DNA of 64,000 bases, taken from assembly GCA_020833645.1 (NCBI GenBank), contig JAJHRQ010000001.1, positions 1 through 64,000 of the forward strand. The letters are read 5' to 3'. Positions 17,252 through 26,965 of this stretch are shown one piece after another. The stretch's first letter is position 1. Each line of letters begins with the position of its first letter. The DNA is from Thermocrinis sp. (GTDB lineage Bacteria; Aquificota; Aquificia; Aquificales; Aquificaceae). Under the pieces are notes generated by a model. It saw only the letters and a list, made by a program, of their open reading frames with translations, made no database searches and was not told the origin of the DNA. A program made the position numbers and the translations under genes.

Positions 17252-20200
17252 ATGAGCCAGAACTTCATCACCAACACCCAAGAGAGGACTTTAGAGGGGA
17301 GGCTGAAAACTCTCACAAAACACAGCAAAGAGCTTAAGTTTTTGGTGGGCTTCTTTTACTTTTCCGGCGTGCAGGCACTGTATGAGACACTAAAGGAGTT
17401 GGAAAGGGAAGGAAGGCTAAAAGAAGAGCACATAAAGGTCCTTGTAGGCTTGAGCGTGGATAAGGGCGTCTATGGACTTTACGAGTTGGCGCATGGAAAT
17501 AAAAGCAAGGAAGAGGTGAAAAACAGCTTTTTGCAGTCCCTTGAGAAAGCCTTTACATCGGAGGAGCTTGACAAAAAGGAAATATACGAGCAGGTGGAGT
17601 TTTTCCTAAAGCTTTTGGAGGAGAAAAAGTTAGTCATAAGAAAGACCAGAGAGCCAAACCATGCAAAGCTTTATCTTTTCAAGCTTGAGGGAGACCTTCT
17701 ACAGCACACCTTTATCACGGGCAGTTCCAACCTAACCCTGGCGGGACTGAAAGGGCAAGAGGAGTTCAACGTAGAAATAAAGGATTACGGCTTTGAAAGC
17801 GCAGAAAAATACTTTGACGAAAGATGGGAAAGGGCGGTCCCTCTATCCCCGGAGGACATCATAAAAGTTTTCAAAACTCGGACCTTCTTTAAGGAGATCA
17901 CACCCTTTGTGGCATACGCTTACCTTCTGAAAAACTACTTAGAACTCCATCAGGGAAAGATCCCCATGTCTGAGCTTGAGGAGATAATGAAAAGGGCAGG
18001 ATACGAGCCCTACGACTATCAGCTTTCTGCGGTAGCCCAGGCGGTTGCCTGCTGTGAAGACCACGGAGGCGTAATACTTGCGGACGTGGTGGGACTTGGA
18101 AAAACCGTCATCGCATGCCTTACCGCCAAAGCTTTGGGAAAGAGAGGCATTGTTATATGCCCTCCGCACCTTGTGGGAGACGATTACGAAAAATCCGGGT
18201 GGAAAAAGTATATAGAGGACTTTGAACTTCATGGCTGGAAAGTCTTTTCTTTGGGAAAGCTGGAGGAGGTTAAAGAGTATGTAAAAGATAAAAACATAGA
18301 AGTGGTCATCATAGACGAAGCCCACCGCTTTAGGAACCAAAGGACAGAAAGCTATTTTTACCTTAGTGAAATATGCAGAGGAAAGACTGTTATACTTTTG
18401 ACCGCCACACCCTTTAACAACAGACCCGCAGACATCTTTGCCCTCTTAAAGCTTTTCACCATTCCCAAAAAATCCACACTGACCTTGGACGGAAACCTCG
18501 CAGACAGGTTTGACGAATACGACAACGAGTTCAAAAAACTGGCATACATCAACAACTATCACAATTCACCCGACAGTAAAAAAAGAGAGAAGGCTAAAAA
18601 GTATTACAAGGAGCTTTTTGGAGAAAGGGAAATAGATATTGAAAAGGTCTCCAAAAGGGCAAAGGAGCTTTCGCGAAAGATAAAGGCGGTCATTGAAAAG
18701 GTGGTCATCAGAAGGAACCGCCTGGACCTTAAATACTACAAAGACAAAATTGAAATGCCAAAGGTGAGGGACCCGCAGGAGTGGTTTTTTGAGTTGGACA
18801 AAAAACAGCTTGACTTTTACGACGAGGTGATAAAGGCTTTCTATGAGCCGGAGGAGGGCGGAAGATTTCACGGAGCCATATACATTCCCATAAAGTATGA
18901 AAAGGGCTATGTGCCCGAAGAGGATAACGCAGGGTCTCCCGAAGAGAGCTTTATATACCTTTATCAGAAAAACCTCTACGACTTTATGAGAAGACTTTTG
19001 GTAAAGCGTTTTGAAAGCAGTTTTAAGGCCTTTTATGAAAGCTTGAAAAACTTTAAAGACGTGCACCAGAGGGCTTTGAAATTTGCCGAGAAAACAGGAA
19101 AGTTCATCCTTGACAGAAAGCTAATGGAAAAGCTGGCAGATGCAACCGACGAGGAAATAGAAAAAGCCCTTAATGATTATAGACAGGCACTTGAAAGTGG
19201 AGAGATCAACAAGAAATACCACAAAATCTACGAAATTGACAAATTCAAAGAAAAGGAAAAGTTCTTCCGGCACATACAGGAGGACATAGAGCTTTTAGAA
19301 GAGCTAAGGCAAAAGGTGGAAGAGTTAAGGCTTTTGGAAGAGGACCCAAAGGCAAAAAGGCTTATTGAAGGTATAAAAGAGTTTTTGAAAAACAACATAA
19401 AGGTGGTGGTCTTTACCGAGTATGTGGATACCGCAAAGCACCTAAAGGAGTTGCTGGAAAGGGAGTTCAACGGCAAAGTCCTTTCCGCCATAGGACAAAT
19501 AAGCAAAAGAACACAGGAAGAAATCCTCAAAAACTTTGACGCCCAATACAAAGACCAAGAGGACAAATACCACATCCTTATAACCACCGACAAGCTTTCG
19601 GAAGGCATAAACCTAAACAGGGCTGGAGTGGTGATAAATTACGACATACCTTGGAACCCCGTGCGCGTGATCCAAAGGGTGGGAAGGATCAACCGCATAG
19701 GCAAAAAGGTTTATGATGAGATATTCATCGTTAATTTCTTCCCCACGGAGAAGGGAGCAGACATAGCCAAATCAAGGGAGATAGCCCAAACAAAGATGTT
19801 TATGATCCACCATGTTTTGGGAGAGGATGCCAAAATCTTTTCTCCCGAAGAGGAGCCCAAACCATCCGAGCTATACAAAAAGCTAAACACCTACCAAGAA
19901 GAAGAAGAAAGCTTTTTCTCAAAGGTCAAAAAGGAATACGAAGAGATCCTTGAAAAACATCCTTGGATAAAACAGGAGCTTGAAGAAATGCCACGCAGGG
20001 TAAAGGTAGCCAAAAAGGGAGAAAAGGACGAGCTTATGGTGTTCATAAGAAGAGGAAAAGACCTTTTTGTAGGATACAAGGACTACAGCCAAAACATGCC
20101 TGTAGAGGTTAGCTTTGAGGAGGTTTATGAAAAAATAAAGGCAAGCCCAGAGGAAAAGGGAAGGGAGCTTTCTCCGGAGTTTTGGGAGCATTACCAAAAG

Positions 20201-20548
20201 GTGCTTACAAGCCCTTCCTTTGTAATCAAAAGGGCAAGAAGTGAAAACAGCCTGGAAAGTAGGGCATTTAACATGGTCTCTACCCTTTTGAAGATGGATG
20301 AACTCAAAGAGGAGAGAAAATTTTTAAACGCTTTGATGGAGGACCTAACCGAATACCGAACCCTCCCCGAGTATGTGCTTTCGGAAATCACAAGTTGGGA
20401 GACGGTCTTAAACAAGCCAGAGGAGTTGAAAAAGAAAATACAAGAGCTAAAGGCAGACCTCGGAGAGGACTTCTTGGAAAAAACCAAAGCACGCTTTAAG
20501 GAAGAAAGCCAAGAGGTTATAATAGCAGTAGAAAACCAGCATGAGTGA
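17252..20548 (+). CDS. PLD nuclease-SNF2 helicase fusion (candidate defence effector)
   Basis: 1098 aa. Residues 1-200 form a phospholipase D-like domain with one HKD half: HAKLYLF at 137 and, 20 residues later, GSSNLTLAGL; two chains would complete an active site. The helicase follows with GLGKT near 281 (Walker A), IIDEAH near 350, LTATPFNN, and the second RecA lobe with VVVFTEYVDTAKHL and VINYDIPWNPVRVIQRVGRINRIG (motif VI), an SNF2/RapA-like SF2 set. The stop overlaps the methyltransferase start by 8 bp. A restriction-type role, translocating and cutting non-self DNA, is inferred from the partner. Confidence 0.85.
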   Translation: MSQNFITNTQERTLEGRLKTLTKHSKELKFLVGFFYFSGVQALYETLKELEREGRLKEEHIKVLVGLSVDKGVYGLYELAHGNKSKEEVKNSFLQSLEKAFTSEELDKKEIYEQVEFFLKLLEEKKLVIRKTREPNHAKLYLFKLEGDLLQHTFITGSSNLTLAGLKGQEEFNVEIKDYGFESAEKYFDERWERAVPLSPEDIIKVFKTRTFFKEITPFVAYAYLLKNYLELHQGKIPMSELEEIMKRAGYEPYDYQLSAVAQAVACCEDHGGVILADVVGLGKTVIACLTAKALGKRGIVICPPHLVGDDYEKSGWKKYIEDFELHGWKVFSLGKLEEVKEYVKDKNIEVVIIDEAHRFRNQRTESYFYLSEICRGKTVILLTATPFNNRPADIFALLKLFTIPKKSTLTLDGNLADRFDEYDNEFKKLAYINNYHNSPDSKKREKAKKYYKELFGEREIDIEKVSKRAKELSRKIKAVIEKVVIRRNRLDLKYYKDKIEMPKVRDPQEWFFELDKKQLDFYDEVIKAFYEPEEGGRFHGAIYIPIKYEKGYVPEEDNAGSPEESFIYLYQKNLYDFMRRLLVKRFESSFKAFYESLKNFKDVHQRALKFAEKTGKFILDRKLMEKLADATDEEIEKALNDYRQALESGEINKKYHKIYEIDKFKEKEKFFRHIQEDIELLEELRQKVEELRLLEEDPKAKRLIEGIKEFLKNNIKVVVFTEYVDTAKHLKELLEREFNGKVLSAIGQISKRTQEEILKNFDAQYKDQEDKYHILITTDKLSEGINLNRAGVVINYDIPWNPVRVIQRVGRINRIGKKVYDEIFIVNFFPTEKGADIAKSREIAQTKMFMIHHVLGEDAKIFSPEEEPKPSELYKKLNTYQEEEESFFSKVKKEYEEILEKHPWIKQELEEMPRRVKVAKKGEKDELMVFIRRGKDLFVGYKDYSQNMPVEVSFEEVYEKIKASPEEKGRELSPEFWEHYQKVLTSPSFVIKRARSENSLESRAFNMVSTLLKMDELKEERKFLNALMEDLTEYRTLPEYVLSEITSWETVLNKPEELKKKIQELKADLGEDFLEKTKARFKEESQEVIIAVENQHE

Positions 20549-23500
20549 GGGAGAAAGGTTAGCCCAAAGGCTGGCAGAGGACTTTTCCCTTGAAAGATTA
20601 AAGGACTTTCTCTTTGAGAAGGACTTTACAGTAGAGGAAAGTCAGCCTCCCATTGAGCTAAAAGAGAAATTAAAAGAACAAGTCCGTTCCATAAGGCAGG
20701 TAGCATACAAAAAGCTTGAGGACGTGGGAAACTTCAATGTCTACGCAATAGAGCTAAAAGAAAACATCACAGAAAGGAGCAGTAAAAAAAGACAGTTTGA
20801 AATCGCCAAGGAAATTCTAAAATCGTCCCCAGCAACCGCAGGGCTTTTTGTTTTTTACCCGCAGGAGGGAAAATCCTTCCGCTTTTCTTTGGTCTTTACA
20901 GAACCCTATGGCACAAGGAGAGAGTATAGCCCATACAAAAGATACACCTACTTTGTGAGCCCAGGGCTACCCAACAAGACCTTTATAAAGCAAGTGGGTG
21001 GGTGTGGATTCAAAGACCTAAAGGAAATAAAATCCGCCTTTAGCATCCAACCGCTAACAAAGGAGTTTTACAAAGAAATTCAAACTTGGTTTTATCATGC
21101 GTTGGAAAACTACGAAAAGGAAATATTCTTCCCCGGAGGACAAAAGGAAGAAAACCTTATCCGCCTTATCACAAGGCTAATGTTTGTGTGGTTCATCAAA
21201 CAGATGGGACTTGTCCCCGAAAAGCTTTTTGACCCAAAGGAGTTAAAAAACATAGTCAAGGACTTTGGAAACGGGCACAACTACTACAACGCCATCCTTC
21301 AAAACCTATTTTTTGCCACTTTGAACAGACCCATAAACGAAAGAGGATGGGCAAAGGACGAGGGATTTCTCAAAAACAGGAACACCTTTGGAATAAAGAG
21401 CCTATACAGGTATGAAGACAAATTTTTGATAACGCCGGAGGAAGTCTTAGGGCTTTTTGAAAACATTCCCTTCATAAACGGAGGACTTTTTGAGTGTTTG
21501 GACAAAGACAGCCAATACATAGACGGCTTTTCAAGAAGACCCGACAAACAAGCCAAAGTGCCCGATAAATACTTCTTCCAAGAGGAGGAGCAAGAAACAG
21601 ACCTTTCAAAACATGGACTTGGAAAGGCAAAGTTCAGAGGACTAATATCCATCTTCAAAGACTACAACTGGACTACAGATGAGTCAAGCCCCATAGACCA
21701 AGAGATAGCCCTTGACCCAGAGCTTTTGGGAAAGGTCTTTGAAAACCTGCTTGCGTCCTACAATCCAGAGACCGCCACCACCGCCCGCAAGGCAACAGGA
21801 AGCTATTACACCCCCAAAGAGATAGTAGATTACATGGTGGAAGAAAGCCTAAAGGAGTACTTCAAAACAAAAACGAGCTTAAGCGAAGAAAAGATTGAAA
21901 AACTATTTTACCGAGAGGAACCCCAGCTTTCCGATGAAGAAAGAAAGGAGCTTGTCCAAGCTATAGCGGACGTAAAAATCATAGACCCCGCCTGTGGCAG
22001 TGGTGCCTTTTGCATGGGAGCCTTGCACAAGCTTGTGGAACTTCTTAACAAAATAGACCCATACAACGAACTTTGGAAGTCAGAACAGCAAAGAAGACTG
22101 CCCAACGAACTCTCCGAGCGATGGGAAGAGATGACCCAAGAGGAAAGAAACGAAGAAAGGGCATACCTTTTGGAAGTCTTCAACGAGCAAAGGAATTACC
22201 CCGACTACGGAAGAAAGCTTTATCTCATCCAAAACTGCATATACGGAGTGGATATCCAGCCCATAGCGGTGCAACTGACAAAGCTAAGGTTTTTCCTGTC
22301 TTTGATCCTTGACCAAAAGCCCAGCAACGACAAAAACAACAACTTTGGCATACTCCCATTGCCCCACCTTGAGACAAAGTTTGTATGTGCCAACACACTA
22401 ATAGGTCTGGAAAGTTCAAAGCAAATAAGTATAAAAAGCCAAGAGGTGATGAAAATAGAACGCGAGCTAAAGAGGATAAGGGAAAAATACTTCAGAGTTA
22501 GAAACAGAAAACAAAAGCAAGAATTGGAAGAAAAAGACAGAGAGTTAAGGGAAAAGTTAGCGGAGCTTTTGAAAAAGCAGGGATGGGACAGCAAAGATAT
22601 CCAAAAAATAATAAGCTTTGACATTTTGGATCCAACCGCAAAGGCAGATTGGTTTGACCCCGAGTGGATGTTTGGAGTGGTGGATGGGTTTGATGTAGTG
22701 ATTGGAAATCCGCCGTATGTGAGGCAAGAGAAAATTAAGAAAGATAAACCATTACTCCAAAAACAAAACTACGAAGTTTTCACATCCACCGCAGACCTTT
22801 ATGTGTATTTTTACGAAAAGGGTTATCAGCTTTTGAAACAACAGGGCGTTTTGGCATACATAACAAGCAATAAATGGATGAGGGCAAAGTATGGAGAAAA
22901 TCTGAGGAAGTTTTTAAAAGAAAAAACCACCATCATAAAGCTTATAGACTTCGGCGGTTATAGAGTTTTTGAGCAAACAGTGGATACGTGCATCCTTCTA
23001 TTCAAAAAAGAAAAACCACCAAAGGGACACACCTTTGAGTTTTTAACAGTGCCAAGCGATGTGAAAGACTTAGAAAGCTATTTGAGAAAAAGAAGCAAGT
23101 ATTTAATAGAACAAGAAACTGAAACAGTGCTTAAAAGGGTGGAGTCTTGGAGTGATGTTGAAACTTGGCAAGAGCTTAGGGACTGGCAGACCGCTTATGT
23201 TGGAAACTGGCAAACTATGTTGCAAGAAAAACTCTCCAACAACGGCTGGACGCTTGGAGATGACAAAGTTTTAAGCTTAAAAGAAAAGATTGAAAAAGTA
23301 GGAAAACCCTTAAAAGAGTGGGATGTAAAGATTTACAGAGGAGTTTTAACGGGCTACAACGACGCTTTTATCATAGACACGGAAACACGGAACAGGATTT
23401 TGGCAAATTGCAAGGATGAAGAGGAGAGAAAGAGAACAGAGGAAATAATAAAGCCAGTTTTGAGAGGTAGGGATATTGAGAGGTATAGGTATAAGTGGGC

Positions 23501-24125
23501 GGGATTGTGGGTAATATGCACTTTTCCATCTAAGAAAATAGATATAGAGCAATATCCAGCCCTTAAGGAATATTTGGCAAGCTTTGGAGAAAGGCTTTTG
23601 CAAGATGGGAAACCTGGACATCGTAAAAAGACACCTCATAAATGGTATGAAACACAGGATAATATTGCTTACTACCCAGAATTTGAAAAGGAAAAGATAG
23701 TGTGGCAAAGGGTAACTAAGCAGTTCTCTTTTTGTTTAGTTCCAGCAGGTTTATATATTTTAGATTCAATGGCTTTCTTGGTAGGTGAAAATCTGAAATA
23801 TATCTTAGGAATTTTAAATTCCAAGCTTATAGACTTTTATGTTAAGACTTATGTTCATTTATATGGTGATACAGGATTTTTATTATCCAATCAATATGTT
23901 GAACGTATTCCCATCCCTCCCATCACCCCCCAAACCCAACCCCTCGCAGACCAAATAGTCCAAAAAGTCCAAGAAATCCTCACGCTTACCCAATCCCCCG
24001 ATTTTGAGACCAGCCAAGAAAAACAGAAAAAAGTCAAAGAACTTGAAAGAGAAATAGACCAGCTTGTTTATAAGCTTTATGGCTTAACGGAGGAGGAGAT
24101 AAGGACTATAGAATTGGAAAAATGA
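20541..24125 (+). CDS. Eco57I-like adenine-specific DNA methyltransferase with target-recognition domain
   Basis: 1194 aa. GSYYTPKEIVDYMVEESL precedes the SAM motif IIDPACGSGAFCMGAL (about 480), and the N6-adenine catalytic motif VIGNPPYVRQ lies near 722. The first 230 residues are a separate helical/beta domain of the kind found at the N-terminus of Eco57I-family proteins; I see no clear PD-(D/E)xK set. Residues 900-1150 should be the target-recognition domain. The C-terminus (LADQIVQKVQEIL onward) is a coiled helix as in type I/IIG specificity regions. Coupled by overlap to helicase and membrane protein. Confidence 0.87.
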   Translation: MSEGERLAQRLAEDFSLERLKDFLFEKDFTVEESQPPIELKEKLKEQVRSIRQVAYKKLEDVGNFNVYAIELKENITERSSKKRQFEIAKEILKSSPATAGLFVFYPQEGKSFRFSLVFTEPYGTRREYSPYKRYTYFVSPGLPNKTFIKQVGGCGFKDLKEIKSAFSIQPLTKEFYKEIQTWFYHALENYEKEIFFPGGQKEENLIRLITRLMFVWFIKQMGLVPEKLFDPKELKNIVKDFGNGHNYYNAILQNLFFATLNRPINERGWAKDEGFLKNRNTFGIKSLYRYEDKFLITPEEVLGLFENIPFINGGLFECLDKDSQYIDGFSRRPDKQAKVPDKYFFQEEEQETDLSKHGLGKAKFRGLISIFKDYNWTTDESSPIDQEIALDPELLGKVFENLLASYNPETATTARKATGSYYTPKEIVDYMVEESLKEYFKTKTSLSEEKIEKLFYREEPQLSDEERKELVQAIADVKIIDPACGSGAFCMGALHKLVELLNKIDPYNELWKSEQQRRLPNELSERWEEMTQEERNEERAYLLEVFNEQRNYPDYGRKLYLIQNCIYGVDIQPIAVQLTKLRFFLSLILDQKPSNDKNNNFGILPLPHLETKFVCANTLIGLESSKQISIKSQEVMKIERELKRIREKYFRVRNRKQKQELEEKDRELREKLAELLKKQGWDSKDIQKIISFDILDPTAKADWFDPEWMFGVVDGFDVVIGNPPYVRQEKIKKDKPLLQKQNYEVFTSTADLYVYFYEKGYQLLKQQGVLAYITSNKWMRAKYGENLRKFLKEKTTIIKLIDFGGYRVFEQTVDTCILLFKKEKPPKGHTFEFLTVPSDVKDLESYLRKRSKYLIEQETETVLKRVESWSDVETWQELRDWQTAYVGNWQTMLQEKLSNNGWTLGDDKVLSLKEKIEKVGKPLKEWDVKIYRGVLTGYNDAFIIDTETRNRILANCKDEEERKRTEEIIKPVLRGRDIERYRYKWAGLWVICTFPSKKIDIEQYPALKEYLASFGERLLQDGKPGHRKKTPHKWYETQDNIAYYPEFEKEKIVWQRVTKQFSFCLVPAGLYILDSMAFLVGENLKYILGILNSKLIDFYVKTYVHLYGDTGFLLSNQYVERIPIPPITPQTQPLADQIVQKVQEILTLTQSPDFETSQEKQKKVKELEREIDQLVYKLYGLTEEEIRTIELEK

Positions 24126-24979
24126 AAAGCTTAAAAACAAGGCTAAAAAATTTAGTTAATTTGGTTGACACTACCACAAATAGATTAATAGCAATAGTGA
24201 TATTTCTACTATTAACCTATTGGATTTTAAAACCTTCACTAATTGAGGGCGTTTTAACAACTTTATTTGGTGCAATTTTGAGTATGCTTGTTGGTATATA
24301 CTCGGAAGAGATCAAATCCGAGAGAAAAATTAGGGAATTGAAACCGGCTATTTTATTGGAATTGAGGTATGTTCTTATTTCATTGATTGAAAACTTTGCA
24401 CGATTTTATGTAGCTTATTTTGCAGTTATAAGACTTTTTAAATTTGATTTAAAATGGTTTTATGAACTAACCGAAAAATATAGAAAACATTTCACTGAGC
24501 ATTTAATGAAAGAGATAAAAGTATGTATGGCTATCTATGAAAACTTTGGAAAATTGGAACCAAAAGATATTGAGAGAAGTATTAGGATTATAGAAGAAAT
24601 TATAATGGAAATACAATTAGGGTCGCAATATCCTACAATGGAAGACGTGCAACGCTACTTTGAAAAGCAGAAATCTATATGTAAAGAAAACAAGCCAAGC
24701 GTTAAACCTATTCACATGACACTATTAAATTCAATACTAAATAACCTATCAGCTTTGGATAAAGATTTTGCAGAAGATATATTTTATATATGGTATGAAA
24801 TTAACGAGCTTAACAAGGAATTTGAAGTTCTTAAAGAATCGTTGCGGATGGATCCTAAACTAATATTATCCATTCTAAAAAGGACTGAAAGAATAGCTAT
24901 TAAAATTGATGAAATCCTTGAGAAAGAAAGGGCTAACCTTTACACTGAACAAAAACAAATGCAATTCGTGAAAAGATAA
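24122..24979 (+). CDS. Membrane-anchored helical protein, third gene of the defence-like operon
   Basis: 285 aa, not recognised. Two hydrophobic helices near residues 20-60 (AIVIFLLLTYWIL and LTTLFGAILSMLVGIY) are followed by about 220 residues of soluble, charged helices. The ATG overlaps the methyltransferase stop (ATGA), so it is co-translated. It is clearly more AT-rich than the two upstream genes, consistent with later acquisition. A membrane-tethered accessory or effector is possible but not shown. Confidence 0.65.
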   Translation: MKSLKTRLKNLVNLVDTTTNRLIAIVIFLLLTYWILKPSLIEGVLTTLFGAILSMLVGIYSEEIKSERKIRELKPAILLELRYVLISLIENFARFYVAYFAVIRLFKFDLKWFYELTEKYRKHFTEHLMKEIKVCMAIYENFGKLEPKDIERSIRIIEEIIMEIQLGSQYPTMEDVQRYFEKQKSICKENKPSVKPIHMTLLNSILNNLSALDKDFAEDIFYIWYEINELNKEFEVLKESLRMDPKLILSILKRTERIAIKIDEILEKERANLYTEQKQMQFVKR

Positions 24980-25003
24980 AAATAATAGAATCAAACTAAC
25001 CCC

Positions 25004-25384
25004 TTACTCCCCCTGCTTGTGAGGAACCTCTAAAACCTTGTAGAGAAGGAGCCTGATTTCTTTGATCTCTTCCTTCAGACCGCTAATCTCTCCTCTTAAC
25101 TCACCAAGCTTTCCATCCACATCACCCCTTAACTCACTAAATCTTCTATCCATATCACTCTTTAACTCACCGAGTCTTCTGTATACATCCTCAAACTTTG
25201 TATCCATATCATTCCTCAACTCACCAAGCCTTTTATCCATATTATCCCTAAAGTCATCAATTCTCTTATCCACCGTATCAATTCTCTTATTTATCTGTTG
25301 AACAAGCATTCCCATAACCCATATAAAGATAGCCAATATCCCAACAAGCCCGCTAAGTATTGCAATGTAATCCCTGAATTCCAC
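25004..25384 (-). CDS. Membrane-anchored coiled-coil protein, tandem paralogue A
   Basis: 126 aa with a GTG start. One N-terminal transmembrane helix (YIAILSGLVGILAIFIWVMG) is followed by a long charged coiled coil of heptad/hendecad repeats such as KRIDTVDKRIDDF and the ending LLLYKVLEVPHKQGE. It is one of four adjacent paralogues with the same head and tail but different middle lengths. TATAAT (complement of 25392-25397) lies exactly 7 bp before the start, with no SD. Function unknown. Confidence 0.65.
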   Translation of the reverse strand: MEFRDYIAILSGLVGILAIFIWVMGMLVQQINKRIDTVDKRIDDFRDNMDKRLGELRNDMDTKFEDVYRRLGELKSDMDRRFSELRGDVDGKLGELRGEISGLKEEIKEIRLLLYKVLEVPHKQGE

Positions 25385-25459
25385 AAGGATAATTATAGGC
25401 GAAAGTTTTAAAAACGATAGCCCTGCCCCGCCATTTTGTGAAGGGATAAAACTAACCCC

Positions 25460-25741
25460 TTACTCCCCCTGCTTGTGAGGAACTTCCAAAACCTTGTAAA
25501 GAAGAAGCCTGATTTCTTTAATCTCTTCCCTCAAATCCTTAATGTACTCTTTCAATTCATTAAACCTTCTATCCATATCTTCTCTCAGTTCACCAATTCT
25601 CTTTTCCACTGAATCAATTCTTTTTTCCACCGTATCAGTTCTTTTGTTTATCTGTTGAACAAGCATCCACATAATCCCCGTAAAGGTAGCCAATATCCCA
25701 ATAAGCCCACCAAGTATCGCAACGTAATCCCTGAACTCCAC
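25460..25741 (-). CDS. Membrane-anchored coiled-coil protein, tandem paralogue B
   Basis: 93 aa with a GTG start. The head EFRDYVAILGGLIGILATF is nearly identical to paralogues C and D, then KRTDTVEKRIDSVEKRIGEL and the shared tail. It lacks about 33 residues of coil present in A. The upstream region repeats that of A, with TATAAT (complement of 25749-25754) 7 bp from the start. Intergenic sequence between copies is also conserved, so whole gene units have been duplicated. Confidence 0.65.
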   Translation of the reverse strand: MEFRDYVAILGGLIGILATFTGIMWMLVQQINKRTDTVEKRIDSVEKRIGELREDMDRRFNELKEYIKDLREEIKEIRLLLYKVLEVPHKQGE

Positions 25742-25816
25742 AAGGATAATTATAGGTAAAAGTTTTAAAAAGAATAGTCCTATCCTGTCATTTTGTGAAG
25801 ATATGAAAACAAACCC

Positions 25817-26176
25817 TTACTCCCTTTGCTTGTGAGGAAGTTTTATAACACTTACCCTGTAAAGCTTTCGCTTGTGAGGGACTTCTAAAGCCATGTAGTC
25901 CTTGAATTCTCTGATTTCTTCTTTTAACTCACTAAACTTTTTATTCACATCTTCCTTCAAGCCATCAACTCTCCTGCTTATCTCTTTGACTTCTTCTCTC
26001 AAACCCTTAATCTCCTCTCTCTGTTCGTCAATTCTCTTTTCCACTGAATCAATTCCTTTTTCCACCGTATCAATTCTCTTATTTATCTGCTGAACAAACA
26101 TCCACATAATCCCTGTAAAGGTAGCCAATATCCCAATAAGCCCGCTAAGCATTGCAACGTAATCCCTGAACTCCAT
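25817..26176 (-). CDS. Membrane-anchored coiled-coil protein, tandem paralogue C
   Basis: 119 aa from ATG 26176; the track begins six codons upstream inside the promoter. Same membrane helix and EKRID repeats, but the middle has its own sequence (REEVKEISRRVDGLKEDV) and the tail is duplicated: VPHKRKLYRVSVI then LPHKQRE, which looks like an in-frame repeat of the end. TATAAT (complement of 26184-26189) lies 7 bp upstream. Confidence 0.62.
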   Translation of the reverse strand: MEFRDYVAMLSGLIGILATFTGIMWMFVQQINKRIDTVEKGIDSVEKRIDEQREEIKGLREEVKEISRRVDGLKEDVNKKFSELKEEIREFKDYMALEVPHKRKLYRVSVIKLPHKQRE

Positions 26177-26251
26177 AAGGATAATTATAGGCAAAAGTTT
26201 TAAAAACTATAGCCCTGTCCTGCCATTTTGTGAAGATATAAAAATAAACCC

Positions 26252-26491
26252 TTATTCCCTTTGCTTGTGAGGAACCTCTAAAACTTTGTAGAGAAGAAGC
26301 TTGATTTCTTTAATTTCCTCTCTCAATTCACCAAACCTTCTATCCATATCTTCTCTGAGTTCATCAATTCTCTTATCCACCGTATCAATTCTTTTGTTTA
26401 TCTGTTGAACAAGCATCCACATAATCCCCGTAAAGGTAGCCAATATCCCAATAAGCCCACCAAGTATCGCAACGTAATCCCTGAACTCCAC
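26252..26491 (-). CDS. Membrane-anchored coiled-coil protein, tandem paralogue D
   Basis: 79 aa from GTG 26491, the shortest copy. Head and tail match the other paralogues; only about three coil repeats remain between. The track start (26509) lies within the TATAAT box (complement of 26499-26504), so the GTG 7 bp downstream is preferred. It is the first copy in transcription order. Confidence 0.62.
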   Translation of the reverse strand: MEFRDYVAILGGLIGILATFTGIMWMLVQQINKRIDTVDKRIDELREDMDRRFGELREEIKEIKLLLYKVLEVPHKQRE

Positions 26492-26569
26492 AAGGATAAT
26501 TATAAGCAAAGGTAAGCAAAGGTTTAAAAAATAGTAGCCTTATTTGAGTGATGATATATTTTTAAAACT

Positions 26570-26965
26570 ATGCCAAAGGCAATAGACCTTGAACTTTTGC
26601 AACTCCTTGAGGACAAGCTTGGGAAAGGGGAGGCGAGAAAAGTAGCACAGGCAATAGAATTAGGACTTGAGATTATGGAAAAGAGGGCAGAAGAGCTTGC
26701 CATCCAGAAAAAGCTTGAGCTTAAAGATGAGCTTACCAAAGAGTTGGCAAGCAAGGCGGACATTCAAGTCTTAAAGGCAGAAATCCAGGCAGTTAGGGCA
26801 GAAGTACAAGCAATGGAAGCAAGGCTTGAAGCCAAAATTGAAAAAGAGATCCTGAGGCTTGACCGTAAATTTACCATACTGTTTATCATTCTCTCTTTTA
26901 CCCTGATACTCGTTAATCAAAACGCCCTTGAGTTTTTGTTGAAAGTTTTAAGAGTGATAAAGTGA
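26570..26965 (+). CDS. DUF1640-like coiled-coil protein with C-terminal membrane helix
   Basis: 131 aa. A charged N-terminus (LLQLLEDKLGKGEARKVAQAIE) leads to a coiled coil (KADIQVLKAEIQAVRAEVQAME) and a final transmembrane segment (FTILFIILSFTLILVNQ). This layout matches small DUF1640/CCDC90-like proteins of thermophilic bacteria, which often accompany mobile or defence genes. It is divergent from the coil array. No SD; TATATT stands about 9 bp upstream of the ATG. Confidence 0.6.
   Translation: MPKAIDLELLQLLEDKLGKGEARKVAQAIELGLEIMEKRAEELAIQKKLELKDELTKELASKADIQVLKAEIQAVRAEVQAMEARLEAKIEKEILRLDRKFTILFIILSFTLILVNQNALEFLLKVLRVIK

Noticed and set aside
17252-24979. Full DISARM or BREX assignment
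   Set aside because: No DrmA/DrmB, BrxL, PglZ or BrxC-like genes are present; only helicase, PLD and methyltransferase features overlap.
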